From the NCBI GenBank assembly GCA_017744315.1, contig JAGIBN010000004.1, positions 310,001-374,000 of the forward strand: 64,000 nucleotides of DNA, written 5' to 3'. The notes under the pieces were generated by a model that saw only the letters and a list, made by a program, of their open reading frames with translations, was not told the origin of the DNA and made no database searches. The position numbers were made by a program, and so were the translations under genes. Source of the DNA: Porphyrobacter sp. Lineage in GTDB: Bacteria > Pseudomonadota > Alphaproteobacteria > Sphingomonadales > Sphingomonadaceae. Positions 54,501 through 63,189 of the stretch are shown one piece after another (positions within the stretch are counted from its first letter, which is position 1; each line of letters opens with the position of its first letter).

Positions 54501-55563
54501 CCTGACCGCGCCGTTCTCCGCCCTCGGACAGGACACTCACGTCGCCTCGAAGAACGCCACCTGCATGGCGCTGCCGACCAACCAGCCGATCGCGCCGACC
54601 CGCAGCACCGCGGAGTTGCGCGCGCTGAACCAGGAGCAGGCGTTCCTGCCGATCTACAACTACGCCGCGATCACCGATGCCGAGGAAGGGCTGATCCTGG
54701 TCAACGTCAACACCCTGGCCGACGGCGAATTCCGCAACAACAAGCTCAAGCGCGCGGTGACCTGGAACGAAGGCGGCGTGCTCAACGGTGCGCGGCACAT
54801 CGTGCTGGCGGGTGAGGTCGCCTACATCACCACCGCGCGCGGGCTGGCGGTGGTCGACCTCGCCGACCCGCTCCATCCGAAGCTCGCCGCCGAGCGGGCG
54901 CTGACAGATGCACGGGCGAGTGCGGTCCAGTTCCGCTATCTCTGGGTCACCGACGCCGAGGGCGTGAAGCTGTTCGACGTCACCAACTTGCGCAATCCCG
55001 TCGCGGTCCCCTCCGGCACCGTGCCGCTCGCCGACGCGCGGCGGCTCTACATCGCGCGAACATACGCCTACGTCGCCGCCAAGCAGGACGGGCTGGTGAT
55101 TCTCAACGTCACCAATCCCATGGCGCCGAAGATCTACCGGCAGGAGACATTCGGCGGCGCGATGAACGACGTCGAGGACGTGGTAGTCGCCTCCACCAAT
55201 GCCTCGCTGTTTGCCTATGTTGCGGACGGACGGAACGGGATGAAAGTGCTGCAGCTCACCAGCCCCGACAGCCAGCGCAACTTCTACGGCTTCAGCCCCG
55301 CACCGGTGCCTGAGTTGATCGCCTGGGCGAAGACCCCCTCACCCGCTCTCGCCATGTCCAAGGGCCTCGACCGCGACCGCGCGGTGGACGAGACCGGCGG
55401 CCAGATCGCGGTATTCGGACGGCTCGGATCGAGGCCGTTCACCCGGCCGGAGATGGAACGCCTGTTCCTGACTAAGGGCGGTGTGCCGTGGAAGGTCAGC
55501 GACGAGCCGGACATGGCGGCGTGGGTGCCGGGCCGCGGGCCGGTGGTGGCGAGTACTCGTTAA
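51565..55563 (+). CDS. Decaheme c-type cytochrome with C-terminal LVIVD-repeat domain
   Basis: 1332 residues, ATG overlapping the barrel stop. One N-terminal hydrophobic signal (residues 5-25) is present. Ten CXXCH sites occur: CYSCH 61, CTDCH 83, CGACH 161, CASCH 336, CMNCH 415, CADCH 566, CKDCH 593, CFTCH 712, CGGCH 723 and CSDCH 829. Residues ~940-1260 hold repeated LVIVD-type propeller blades ([86 protein letters not shown]). Such fusions are large exported electron-transfer proteins, possibly surface-exposed. It ends the cluster; the next gene converges. Confidence 0.88.
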   Translation: MRNLLRLLLVPVLFAAALLAGNALRAAGGEVAVERDYSRVIAPPAPAGQSVADVSAKSDGCYSCHVRTDAPTMHESPAVRLGCTDCHGGDATVTGNSELEHNDPAYVAARERAHVLPRYPGSWHYPSSANPERTYALLNREAPEFVKFVNPSDYRVAREACGACHVETIEAAERSLMASGAMLWGGAAYNNGILPFKNYLLGEAYTREGEPAKIVSAGNPPGTITPAQQARGALAELYPLPTWQVVPPGDVFRVFERGGRNISTQFAEIGLPNPTGSIQRLDEPGRPDLKQSNRGPATGLRVAIPVLNIHKTRLNDPFTWFMGTNDQPGDYRHSGCASCHVIYANDREPRHSLTYAQYGRDGQSVTVDPTIAQLTQSSGHGAVKQPGDHHEDEPVKQKGHPLRHVFTRAIPTAQCMNCHMHQPNIFLNSFLGYTMWDYESDAPAMWPEQQKYPTAAEVRAVLDRNPEGASPRGKWADLDFLRNVHDLNPTLKDTQFADYHGHGWNFRAVFKRDREGNLLDAEGKIVSPDDPEKWRREGEDQFVPVGTNPGKTVHLMDIHAEKGMQCADCHFGQDSHGNGLIYGEVANAIEIGCKDCHGTADAYPTLLTSGPAAPPRGNNLALLRNLDGKRRFEWTYDSMGRQVLVQRSIVDPELEWQVSLVKDSVDASNPHFNAKAARAKLMSRDGAETGKFEFGPGIAPAERAHQDGEMACFTCHLSWTTSCGGCHLPIEANWQSPVHRYEGETTRNFATYNPQVARDEMFQLGKHMTTKGNQVAPVRSTSALVLSSTNLNRERIYVQQPPISSIGFSSQAFAPHFPHTVRTTETKTCSDCHLSDKDDNNAIMAQLLLLGTNYVNFIGLNAWTGLEGGFEAVRVTEWEEPQAVIGSYLQRYAYPDYWRLHVEQNNRELKNWTRGKTFDANLSGETQAFEEFANVHEKTGDRVGCLQLRGEYMYVAEGKGGFRVYDVASIANKGFSERILTAPFSALGQDTHVASKNATCMALPTNQPIAPTRSTAELRALNQEQAFLPIYNYAAITDAEEGLILVNVNTLADGEFRNNKLKRAVTWNEGGVLNGARHIVLAGEVAYITTARGLAVVDLADPLHPKLAAERALTDARASAVQFRYLWVTDAEGVKLFDVTNLRNPVAVPSGTVPLADARRLYIARTYAYVAAKQDGLVILNVTNPMAPKIYRQETFGGAMNDVEDVVVASTNASLFAYVADGRNGMKVLQLTSPDSQRNFYGFSPAPVPELIAWAKTPSPALAMSKGLDRDRAVDETGGQIAVFGRLGSRPFTRPEMERLFLTKGGVPWKVSDEPDMAAWVPGRGPVVASTR

Positions 55564-55567
55564 CCAG

Positions 55568-57343
55568 TCAACCTACGCGGGACGCGTAAGTCTCAGGCAA
55601 GTCACCTAGCGCATCGCGCAGCGGTCCGAGCCACGCATCGAACGCATGCCACTGGTCCACGCCGTCGCGGTTGATCGGACGGCGCACTTGCTCGCTCGAC
55701 GCGGTGCGGACGGGGCGGCTGCTGCGGTGGAAGTCGAGGCAAGCTTCCTCGAACGGCAGCCCGAGGTATTCGAGCATGTCACGCACCACTGTTTCCGGAT
55801 CGTCGAGCAGTTCCTCGTGGATCACGCGATGGATGCGGCCCGGCAGGACGCGGTCGTAATGATCCATCGCCCGCACATAGTCCGCGTAATAACGGCCGAT
55901 GTGTTCGAGGTCGTAAGTGAAGCCCTGCCCCATGGCGAAGTGCTGGCGGAAGTTGGAGAAGCAGCAGTCCAGCGGATGGCGCCGCGCGTCGATGATCTTC
56001 GCGTTCGGCAGCATCAGGTGGATCAGGCCGGCGTAGGACCAGTTGTTCGGCAGCTTGTCGATGAAGAACGGCCTGCCGCTCTTGCGCTGAACGCGGGTGC
56101 GCTCGATGAACTCGGCGCCGAGGCGTGCCAGCGTCTCCCGATCGAGCGACGCGGCGACTGTCGGCCAGTGGCGGGCGCTCGTGCCCTGCGCCTGTGTCTC
56201 GCGGCGGACCATCGCGGGAAGGTCCGGCAGTTCCATTGTGCCTTCGATCTGCGAATGGCAGGACAGGATCTGCTCGATCAGCGTCGACCCTGCACGCGGC
56301 AGGCCGACGATGAAGATGGGGTCGGGCGAGGGATCGCCCCAGCCGGCGCGCTCGGCCACGAATTCGGGCGTGAAGGTGGCGATCACCTCATCGACCTGAC
56401 CTTCGACAGCCGCGGGATCGTGGCGGACCTCGTCCTTCCGCAGGGCATTGGCCGCGGCATAGTGGCGAAACGACTCTTCGGCCTTGCCGCTGTCGGCATA
56501 GGCCTTCCCGAGCGCGAAGTGCAGGTGGAGCCGGTCTTCCGGGGCCGGCTCGCCAGCCAGCGCGTCTTCCATGGCCGCAACATCATCGTCGCCGAAGCGT
56601 ACCGTCTTGAGATTGGCGAGGCTCCACCAGACCTCGCCCAGGTCCGGCTTGACCGCGATCGCGCGGCGGTAGGCGGCGATACTTTCGTCCTGGCGGCCAA
56701 CGGTCTTGAGCGCGTGGCCGTAGCTCATCAGCAGCTTGGGATGCTCCGGGAAGGCCGGGATCAAATCCTCGTATATCCGCAGCGCTTCGTCATAGTCGCC
56801 GATCCTACCGAGCGTGGCGGCCCTGAGGTTGCGGTTCGCGGGATCGACGTCTCCCGCATCGGCCAGCGCGTCGAGCGTTTCGGCAGCCTCCGCAAAGCGG
56901 TTCTGGCGGTAGAGCACCGTGGCGAGATTGCCCCGCGCTGCGGTGAAGCCCGGTGCCAGTTCCAGCGCGCGGCGCAGCAGCACCTCGGCATCGCGCAACC
57001 GCCCGATCCGCCCAGCCAGCTCGGCCATGAGCCGGATCGCCGCCACGTCGAACGGCTGGGCCTTGAGCCGTGCGCGCAACAGTCCTTCGGCCTGCGGCAG
57101 GTCGCCCGCGTTCATCGCCTGGGCGATGGCGATCATGTCCCTGTCGAACGCGGAGGTGCGGATCGCCGAAAGCTCGGCCTCGGAGGCTTCCTCGTCCTCT
57201 CCCATTGCCCGGAGAGCCTGGCCCAGGAGGCGCCATCCCTCGGCGTTCTGGGCGTCATCGCGAAGCAGGATGCGCAGGCGCTCAGCGGCCTCGGCCGGGT
57301 TGTCCCTGACAAACCTGTCGATAGCTGTTGCTGGCCCCACCAT
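55568..57343 (-). CDS. TPR-sulfotransferase fusion
   Basis: 591 residues. Residues 1-310 are tetratricopeptide repeats (AEGLLRARLKAQPFDVAAIRL, AEVLLRRALELAPGFTAARGN, ALRIYEDLIPAFPEHPKLL, SIAAYRRAIAVKPDLGEVW). The C-terminal sulfotransferase domain has the 5'-PSB PAPS-binding loop FIVGLPRAGSTLIEQILSC near 343, then FFIDKLPNNWSYAG and IDARRHPLDCCFSNF (3'-PB region). These resemble protein-tyrosine sulfotransferases more than small-molecule ones. TPRs probably bind the acceptor protein. No signal peptide, so cytoplasmic. It is divergent from the M20 peptidase gene with a 46-base gap. Confidence 0.87.
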   Translation of the reverse strand: MVGPATAIDRFVRDNPAEAAERLRILLRDDAQNAEGWRLLGQALRAMGEDEEASEAELSAIRTSAFDRDMIAIAQAMNAGDLPQAEGLLRARLKAQPFDVAAIRLMAELAGRIGRLRDAEVLLRRALELAPGFTAARGNLATVLYRQNRFAEAAETLDALADAGDVDPANRNLRAATLGRIGDYDEALRIYEDLIPAFPEHPKLLMSYGHALKTVGRQDESIAAYRRAIAVKPDLGEVWWSLANLKTVRFGDDDVAAMEDALAGEPAPEDRLHLHFALGKAYADSGKAEESFRHYAAANALRKDEVRHDPAAVEGQVDEVIATFTPEFVAERAGWGDPSPDPIFIVGLPRAGSTLIEQILSCHSQIEGTMELPDLPAMVRRETQAQGTSARHWPTVAASLDRETLARLGAEFIERTRVQRKSGRPFFIDKLPNNWSYAGLIHLMLPNAKIIDARRHPLDCCFSNFRQHFAMGQGFTYDLEHIGRYYADYVRAMDHYDRVLPGRIHRVIHEELLDDPETVVRDMLEYLGLPFEEACLDFHRSSRPVRTASSEQVRRPINRDGVDQWHAFDAWLGPLRDALGDLPETYASRVG

Positions 57344-57389
57344 GCCCCTGCTCTAACATGGCGCAATAAGGTCGCCACAGGAGATTCGC

Positions 57390-58790
57390 ATGCGTTCGAT
57401 TGCCGCTGTCCTGCTTCTCGCCGTGCCTGTTACCGCCGCTGCCCAATCCCGCCCCCAGGCCCATCCCCAAGCCGAAGCCCAGGCGCTGGCCCTGTCGCAG
57501 GAAACGATCGCACTGCGTTCCGTGCAGGGAGACGGCAACAAGACGGCCGACGTGGCGCAGGCCTTCCGCAAGGCGCTGCTAGCCGGCGGTTGGGCGGACA
57601 AGGACATCGAGATCGTGCCGGTTGACGATACCGCCTATCTCGTCGCCACCTGGCCGGGCAGCGATCCCTCGCTCAAGCCCGTCCTGCTGTCGGCCCACAT
57701 GGACGTGGTCGAGGCCAAACCCGAGGATTGGGAACGCGATCCGTTCACCCCGGTGGTGGAGAACGGCTACCTCTATGGCCGCGGGGCGAGCGACACCAAG
57801 TTCGAAGCCTCGCTCGCGGTAGCCTCGATGATCGAGCTTCGGCGCCAGGGCTTCAAGCCCAAGCGTACCATCGTGATCGCCTATTCGGGCGACGAGGAAA
57901 CCACGATGAAGACCTCGCGCATGATCACCGACCGGTTCAAGGATGCCGAGCTGGTGATCAACATCGACGGCGCTTCGGGCACCTTCTCGGAAGAGACCGG
58001 CAAGCCGCTCTACTGGTCGTGGCAGGGGGCGGAGAAGACCTACATCGACTTCCAGCTCGAGGTGACCAATCCCGGCGGCCACAGCTCCGCGCCGCGTCCA
58101 GAGAATGCCATCGCCCAGCTGTCGGAAGCGCTGGCCCGGATCGGCGCCTATCGCTTCGCCCCCGAAGTGAACGACATCACCCGCGCCTATTTCGAGAAGG
58201 CTGCCGCGCTCCAGCCGGAGCCCGAGCTGGCGGCAGCGATGCGCGCCTTTGCCAAGGACCCGAACGACGCCGCGGCGCTGGCAGTCCTGCGCAATGATCC
58301 GTCGATGGCCGGGCGCATCGCCACGACTTGCGTGCCGACCATGGTCCAGGGCGGACATGCCGCCAACGCCTTGCCCCAACGCGCGACGGCAGTGGTCAAC
58401 TGCCGCGTGTTCCCCGGGCACTCCAACCCAGAGATTCAGGCCGAGTTGGAGCGGGTGGCAGCTGTGCCGCAAGTGAGGTTCACCGACATCACCGGTGACA
58501 CCTCAACCGCTTCCCCCGCCTCGCCCCTGAAGCCCGAATTCATCAGCGTGTTCGAGAAGGGCGCGCGCAAGGCCTGGGGCGACGTGCCCATCATTCCGAT
58601 GCAGTCATCTGGCGCGTCGGATTCGATGTGGTTCCGTGCGGTCGGCGTGCCGAGCTATGGGGCGAGCGCGAGCATGAGCAAGGATTCGGACGACTTCTCG
58701 CACGGGCTCAACGAGCGCATTTCGCTGGCGAACCTCGGGCCGGGGGTGACGTACTACCTCAGCGTGATGACGGACCTGGCTTCGAAGTAA
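57390..58790 (+). CDS. M20-family metallopeptidase, exported
   Basis: 466 residues. The signal peptide ends near VTAAAQSRP. The dinuclear zinc site is seen in LLSAHMDVVEA (His, Asp) near 95, YGRGASDTK (bridging Asp) near 128, SGDEETTMKT (catalytic Glu pair) near 165, and a C-terminal His in DDFSHGLNER. The lid/dimerisation domain has NPGGHSSAPRPENA. M20 enzymes cleave dipeptides, acyl-amino acids or carboxypeptidase substrates; the signal peptide places this one in the periplasm. A repeat hairpin follows the stop. Confidence 0.89.
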   Translation: MRSIAAVLLLAVPVTAAAQSRPQAHPQAEAQALALSQETIALRSVQGDGNKTADVAQAFRKALLAGGWADKDIEIVPVDDTAYLVATWPGSDPSLKPVLLSAHMDVVEAKPEDWERDPFTPVVENGYLYGRGASDTKFEASLAVASMIELRRQGFKPKRTIVIAYSGDEETTMKTSRMITDRFKDAELVINIDGASGTFSEETGKPLYWSWQGAEKTYIDFQLEVTNPGGHSSAPRPENAIAQLSEALARIGAYRFAPEVNDITRAYFEKAAALQPEPELAAAMRAFAKDPNDAAALAVLRNDPSMAGRIATTCVPTMVQGGHAANALPQRATAVVNCRVFPGHSNPEIQAELERVAAVPQVRFTDITGDTSTASPASPLKPEFISVFEKGARKAWGDVPIIPMQSSGASDSMWFRAVGVPSYGASASMSKDSDDFSHGLNERISLANLGPGVTYYLSVMTDLASK

Positions 58791-58802
58791 GCTCTCAAGA
58801 CC

Positions 58803-58827
58803 CTCCCCGAGACAAGCTCGGGGAGGA
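58803..58827. repeat. Half-copy of the palindromic repeat between convergent genes
   Basis: CCTCCCCGAG-ACAAG-CTCGGGGAGG, identical in stem and loop to copy 2 at 6985-7009. It lies eight bases before the stop of the convergent CcmI-like gene, a position fitting a bidirectional transcript end. Confidence 0.65.
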
Positions 58828-58834
58828 CTTAACT

Positions 58835-59728
58835 CTACGAAACCCCCAGCGTTTCCGCCGCCGCCTCAATCTCGGCTCGCCTCTGCGGGTTTGCCGCCAC
58901 CGCTGACTGCAACGCCTTGCCCGCATCGCCCTCACGGCCGAGCGTCTGGTAGCTGCGCATGAGCATGATCCAACCTTCGACGTTGCCCGGCTCTCGCTCA
59001 AGCCGGGCCGCGAGACGTTCGACCATGCCTTCGGCCATGTCTTGCTGTTCCGAGGGACGCATCTTCGATGCGGCGGCGAGTTGATCCTGCGTAGGTCCAG
59101 GAATGCCCGCCATCGCCGGGACCGACTTGGGGCGCAGCGTTTCGGTCGCTGCAAGCTGGCGGCTCACGTCGATGGAGTTGATCTTGCCGACCTGCTCGAT
59201 CGTGCGCTTGAGATCCGCTTCCCACGGCGCGCCGGGCGGGGTTTCGCCCAATAGCGCGACCCAATCGGCGATCGCGCCCTTATGATCGCCCGCCAGATCC
59301 TTCTCGACCGCGAGGAAGTAGCGGGCGCGCGGGTCCTTGGGATCGAGCTGGATCGCCTTGCGGAAGGCCTCGCGCGCCGGGCCTGGCATCGGGTCGCGCT
59401 CGCTCGCCATCGCCAACGCCTCGCCCAGCGAGGACCACAGGACCGCGCTATCGGGATCGGCCTCGGTCGCGCGGCGGTAAGCAGTGGCGGCTTCTTCGAA
59501 CCGGCCAAGTTCGAAATAAGCGAAGCCGAGCTTCTGCCACGCGCCGGCGTTCTCCGGCTGCGCGCTGGCCTGGCGTTCGAGCTCGCTCAGCGGGTCTTGC
59601 TCGCCTGGGACTGCGGGCGTGTCTTCAGCAGTGTCGATCAGCCGATGGCCGATCACACCCACGGCGAGCGCAACCGCCACCACGGCGGCGATGCCTCCGG
59701 CCCCGATCTTTTGCAGCAAACTCTTCAC
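58835..59728 (-). CDS. CcmI/NrfG-like TPR protein, cytochrome c maturation type
   Basis: 297 residues from the GTG at 59728, which follows GGGGG; a TTG 54 bases upstream lacks such a site. One N-terminal membrane helix (about residues 9-26, GIAAVVAVALAVGVIG) anchors a periplasmic domain with TPR repeats (AGAWQKLGFAYFELGRFEEAATAYRRATEAD, SAVLWSSLGEALAM, PREAFRKAIQLDP-like APREAFRKAIQ) and a conserved-looking second module (MAEGMVERLAARLEREPGNVEGW). This is the C-terminal module of CcmI/CycH, which holds apocytochrome for heme attachment. It lies between two multiheme cytochrome clusters, consistent with a maturation role, although no ccm genes are nearby. Confidence 0.78.
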   Translation of the reverse strand: MKSLLQKIGAGGIAAVVAVALAVGVIGHRLIDTAEDTPAVPGEQDPLSELERQASAQPENAGAWQKLGFAYFELGRFEEAATAYRRATEADPDSAVLWSSLGEALAMASERDPMPGPAREAFRKAIQLDPKDPRARYFLAVEKDLAGDHKGAIADWVALLGETPPGAPWEADLKRTIEQVGKINSIDVSRQLAATETLRPKSVPAMAGIPGPTQDQLAAASKMRPSEQQDMAEGMVERLAARLEREPGNVEGWIMLMRSYQTLGREGDAGKALQSAVAANPQRRAEIEAAAETLGVS

Positions 59729-59840
59729 TCGTACCCCCGACCCATAGTCCTTCGGGAATAGCAGCGAATTCCTCGGCTTCAATCCGACAGGCAGTTGTTG
59801 CCGCGCTGCCTTTCGGGCATGAGGCCGGCGGGGGTCTCAA

Positions 59841-62306
59841 GTGGCGGGTCAGGTTTCAGAAAAGGTGAAAGTCGCGATCGTCGGCTCCGGGCCGGCGGGG
59901 CTGAGTGCGGCCGCGCGCGCTGCTGCCCTTGGCCTGAGCCACGTGCTGATCGAAAAGACCGACCACCTCTCCGACACGATCTTCAAGTACCAGAAGGGCA
60001 AGCACGTCATGGCGACGCCCAGCAACCTGGTGCTGCGCTCCGACCTCGATTTCGACGCGGGCAAGCGCGAGGCGATCCTCGCGACCTGGGACGAGCAAGT
60101 GGCGGCAGGCAAGGTCAACATCCTGCTCAACGCCGAAGTCACCGCGATCACCGGAGAGAAGGGCGCGTTCACCATCGCGCTCAAGGGCCAGGACCCGGTC
60201 GAGGCCGAAGCGGTTGTGCTGGCGATCGGCACACAGGGGAACCCGAACCTGCTGCGCGTTCCGGGCGCCGAACTTTCACACTTGCAGTACCAGCTCGACG
60301 ATCCGGGCGAATACTTCGACGAACACATCACTGTGATCGGCTCGGGCGACGCGGGGATCGAGAACGCGCTCGGCCTCGCCGCCGACCCGGCGCAGCGCAA
60401 TCTGGTGACGATCCTCAACCGCGGCACCGACTTCGCCCGCGCCAAGGGGGCCAACGTCAAGCTGCTCAACGAGGCGGCGGCCGACGGGCGCGTGATCATC
60501 CGGCTCGAAACCTCTCCCGCCGAAGTAAAGCCCGGCGAATTGGTACTCGACACCCGCGATGGGCAGGAGACGATCCGCTGCGACCGGATCATCGCCCGCA
60601 CCGGCTCCAAGCCGCCCCGCGCCTTTGTGGAAGCTTGCGGGGTAAGCTTTGCCAGCGACCAGCCTGACGCCTTCCCGCAGCTCAGCCCGAGCTTCGAGAC
60701 GAGCAAGCCCGGCATCCACGTGATCGGCGCGCTGGCGGGCTATCCGCTGATCAAGCACTGCATGAACCAGGGCTATGACGTGATCGAGTTCCTCAACGGG
60801 AACGCCGCGCTCAAGCCCGCCGACGAGCCGATCCTGGCGGATAAGTTCGCCGGTCTGCCCGGCCGCCGCTCGGTCGACGAATGGCTCGAGCTGTTCCGCG
60901 CCAATATCGTCATCCTGAACGACCTCTCGCCGCTGCAGATGCGCGAGTTGATGCTCGACAGCCAGGTTCATGCTTATGGCGCGGACGAGGTGGTCTTCGT
61001 CCGCAACGATCCCGGCTCCTCGATGTTCGCCATCGCCGAGGGATCGGTATTGGTGGAAGTGAGCGCAGAGGACCCGTCGATCACCGTGCCCATTGGGCAA
61101 GGTTCGATCTTCGGCGAGGTCGGCCTGATCTCGGGCCGCCGCCGCGGCGCCACGATCCGCGCGGCAGAGCCGACGCTGTGCCTGGAGCTGTCGCGCACCG
61201 CCGCGCTCAAGCTGATGGCCACCGCGCCTAGCGCCGCCCGCGCGGTCAATCGCGTGTTTATCGAGCGGCAGCTGCTGCAGATCTTCGGCTCCGGCCTCAC
61301 CGCAGATGACGTCGCCGAGCTGGTCGACGCCGCGGTGGTCGAGGACGTGCGCGCTGGTAAGGTCGTGGTGCAGGAAGGCGCGGACGACAAGGACATCTTC
61401 CTCGTCCGTCGCGGCTCGATGATCGTCGAGAAGGACATCGGTGGGCACCCGGTATTCCTCTCCTACCTCCCCGCCGGCAGCTACTTCGGCGAGATGGCGG
61501 TGATCGACGGCAGCAAACGCACCGCCACCGTGAAAGCGGCGATCAAGTCGGAAGTCGTGCGCTTTCCGGGCGAGGCGTTCACCGCTTTGCTCGACCGCAA
61601 GCCGCGTCTTCGGGAGAAGGCGCTCGCCGACATGGCCGGGCGGCGCGAGGTCAACCAGTTCATAGAAAGCCGCAAGGACAGCTTCGGCGGCGCGGTCGAC
61701 TATTATTCGCGCACCGCGCAGTTCCTGGTCGACAACGGCATCGGCGAAGCGACCGACGTGCTGCTGATCGACGAGATGCTCTGCGTCGGCTGCGACAACT
61801 GCGAGAAGGCCTGTGCCGACAGCCACGACGGCCTCAGCCGGCTCGACCGCGAGGCGGGCAAGACTTACGCCCACCTCCACGTGCCGACCTCCTGCCGCCA
61901 CTGCGAGCATCCGCATTGCATGGCCGATTGCCCGCCCAACGCGATCAAGCGCGGGCCCGACGGCGAAGTCTTCATCGACGACACCTGCATCGGCTGCGGC
62001 AATTGCCAGCGCAATTGCCCCTACGGCGTGATCCGCATGGACGCGAAGCCGCCGAAGAAGCCGGGCCTGCTGTCGTGGATGCTGTTCGGCGCCGGGCCGG
62101 GCCCGGGCGAGGCGAGCTATTCCTGGCGCAAGAAGAAGGCCGAGGCGAGCGGGGCTGAACAGGCCAAGCTCGCGATCAAGTGCGACATGTGCTCGGGCAT
62201 CAAGGGCGGCCCGGCCTGCGTGCGTGCCTGCCCCACCGGCGCGGCGATCCGCGTTTCGCCCGAACGGTTCCTGTCGGTCGCACGGCTGGTCGAGGAAACC
62301 GACTGA
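59841..62306 (+). CDS. Fusion: thioredoxin-reductase-like flavoprotein, two cNMP-binding domains, four [4Fe-4S] motifs
   Basis: 821 residues, GTG start. Residues 10-330 form a pyridine nucleotide-disulphide-oxidoreductase-like module: FAD motif VAIVGSGPAGLSAAARAA and NAD(P) motif ITVIGSGDAGIENALGLA; no CxxC redox dithiol is seen. Residues 370-480 and 490-610 look like two cyclic-nucleotide-binding (CRP/PKA-like) barrels, the first with GSIFGEVGLISGRRRGATIR, the second with GSYFGEMAVIDGSKRTATVK, both carrying the phosphate-binding Glu and Arg. Residues 648-800 hold a ferredoxin domain with cysteine groups at 648, 685, 716 and 781, the DmsB/NrfC pattern for four [4Fe-4S] clusters. The protein would pass electrons from NAD(P)H to Fe-S under nucleotide control. 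It is followed by a one-base overlap to a membrane protein. Confidence 0.85.
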   Translation: MAGQVSEKVKVAIVGSGPAGLSAAARAAALGLSHVLIEKTDHLSDTIFKYQKGKHVMATPSNLVLRSDLDFDAGKREAILATWDEQVAAGKVNILLNAEVTAITGEKGAFTIALKGQDPVEAEAVVLAIGTQGNPNLLRVPGAELSHLQYQLDDPGEYFDEHITVIGSGDAGIENALGLAADPAQRNLVTILNRGTDFARAKGANVKLLNEAAADGRVIIRLETSPAEVKPGELVLDTRDGQETIRCDRIIARTGSKPPRAFVEACGVSFASDQPDAFPQLSPSFETSKPGIHVIGALAGYPLIKHCMNQGYDVIEFLNGNAALKPADEPILADKFAGLPGRRSVDEWLELFRANIVILNDLSPLQMRELMLDSQVHAYGADEVVFVRNDPGSSMFAIAEGSVLVEVSAEDPSITVPIGQGSIFGEVGLISGRRRGATIRAAEPTLCLELSRTAALKLMATAPSAARAVNRVFIERQLLQIFGSGLTADDVAELVDAAVVEDVRAGKVVVQEGADDKDIFLVRRGSMIVEKDIGGHPVFLSYLPAGSYFGEMAVIDGSKRTATVKAAIKSEVVRFPGEAFTALLDRKPRLREKALADMAGRREVNQFIESRKDSFGGAVDYYSRTAQFLVDNGIGEATDVLLIDEMLCVGCDNCEKACADSHDGLSRLDREAGKTYAHLHVPTSCRHCEHPHCMADCPPNAIKRGPDGEVFIDDTCIGCGNCQRNCPYGVIRMDAKPPKKPGLLSWMLFGAGPGPGEASYSWRKKKAEASGAEQAKLAIKCDMCSGIKGGPACVRACPTGAAIRVSPERFLSVARLVEETD

Positions 62307-63181
62307 TGGTGGCGATGTCTGACATCGACGTTGCCGGGCAATCCGAAAGCGACATCCGCCGCGCCTCTGACCACGAGAGCTTCCTGGCGCACAAGAGCAT
62401 GCGTTGGCTCAAGATCTCCTTCGGGCTCAGCCTGGTCGCGATCCTCGGCTATGCCTTCGCCGATGTCACGCCGCGGCCGAACGGCGGGACGTGGTACGGT
62501 TATATCCTCGGCACCATCGGTGCATTGCTGATCGTGTGGCTCTCGCTGCTGGGCGTGCGCAAGCGGGCGATCACGGCGGGGCGCTGGTCACTCAAGGCCT
62601 GGACCAGCGCGCATGTCTATCTCGGCCTCTCTCTGATCGTGATCGCGACCTTGCACACCGGCTTCCAGTTCGGCTGGAACGTCCACACGCTGGCCTATGC
62701 GCTGATGATCCTGGTGATCCTTTCGGGCGTCTACGGCATCATCGTCTACGCGATCCTGCCGCAGGAGCTGAGCAACAACCGGCGCGAGATGACGCAGGGC
62801 CAGATGATCGAATCCCTGGCCGCGATCGACCGCCAGCTCGAACAAGCCGCGCAGCCCCTGGCGCGCGAAGAGGCTGACCTGATCATCGCGGCGCTGGGGC
62901 AGGACACCTTCGCGGCTGGTGCCATCACTCGCTTGACCGGCAACTACCGCAACTGCCTGACCGAGCGTGCCCTGGCCGAATTGGCTGGCGCTGCCAACGA
63001 CGATGCCCATGAGCGCGTGGTCGTGCTGCTGCGCAAGCGTGACGGCCAGCTCGAGCAGATCCGCCGCCACTTGCGGCTGAAGGCGCTGCTCGAGGTGTGG
63101 CTCTACGTCCATGTGCCGCTCACCGTCGCCCTGCTCGCGGCACTTACGGCGCATATCGTCAGCGTTTTCTACTACTGGTGA
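62306..63181 (+). CDS. Diheme cytochrome b-like membrane protein
   Basis: 291 residues, ATG overlapping the fusion stop by one base. Five predicted transmembrane helices are at about 35-53, 64-84, 101-121, 126-150 and 264-290. Two helices carry HX13H pairs: His103/His117 in HVYLGLSLIVIATLH and His269/His283 in HVPLTVALLAALTAH, the bis-histidine signature of two b hemes stacked across the membrane. A ~110-residue cytoplasmic or periplasmic loop between helices 4 and 5 is helical and charged. It would connect the Fe-S flavoprotein to the c-type partner in the next gene. No recognised family name; a b-type role is inferred from the histidines. Confidence 0.75.
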   Translation: MVAMSDIDVAGQSESDIRRASDHESFLAHKSMRWLKISFGLSLVAILGYAFADVTPRPNGGTWYGYILGTIGALLIVWLSLLGVRKRAITAGRWSLKAWTSAHVYLGLSLIVIATLHTGFQFGWNVHTLAYALMILVILSGVYGIIVYAILPQELSNNRREMTQGQMIESLAAIDRQLEQAAQPLAREEADLIIAALGQDTFAAGAITRLTGNYRNCLTERALAELAGAANDDAHERVVVLLRKRDGQLEQIRRHLRLKALLEVWLYVHVPLTVALLAALTAHIVSVFYYW

Positions 63182-63189
63182 CGGCCTGG

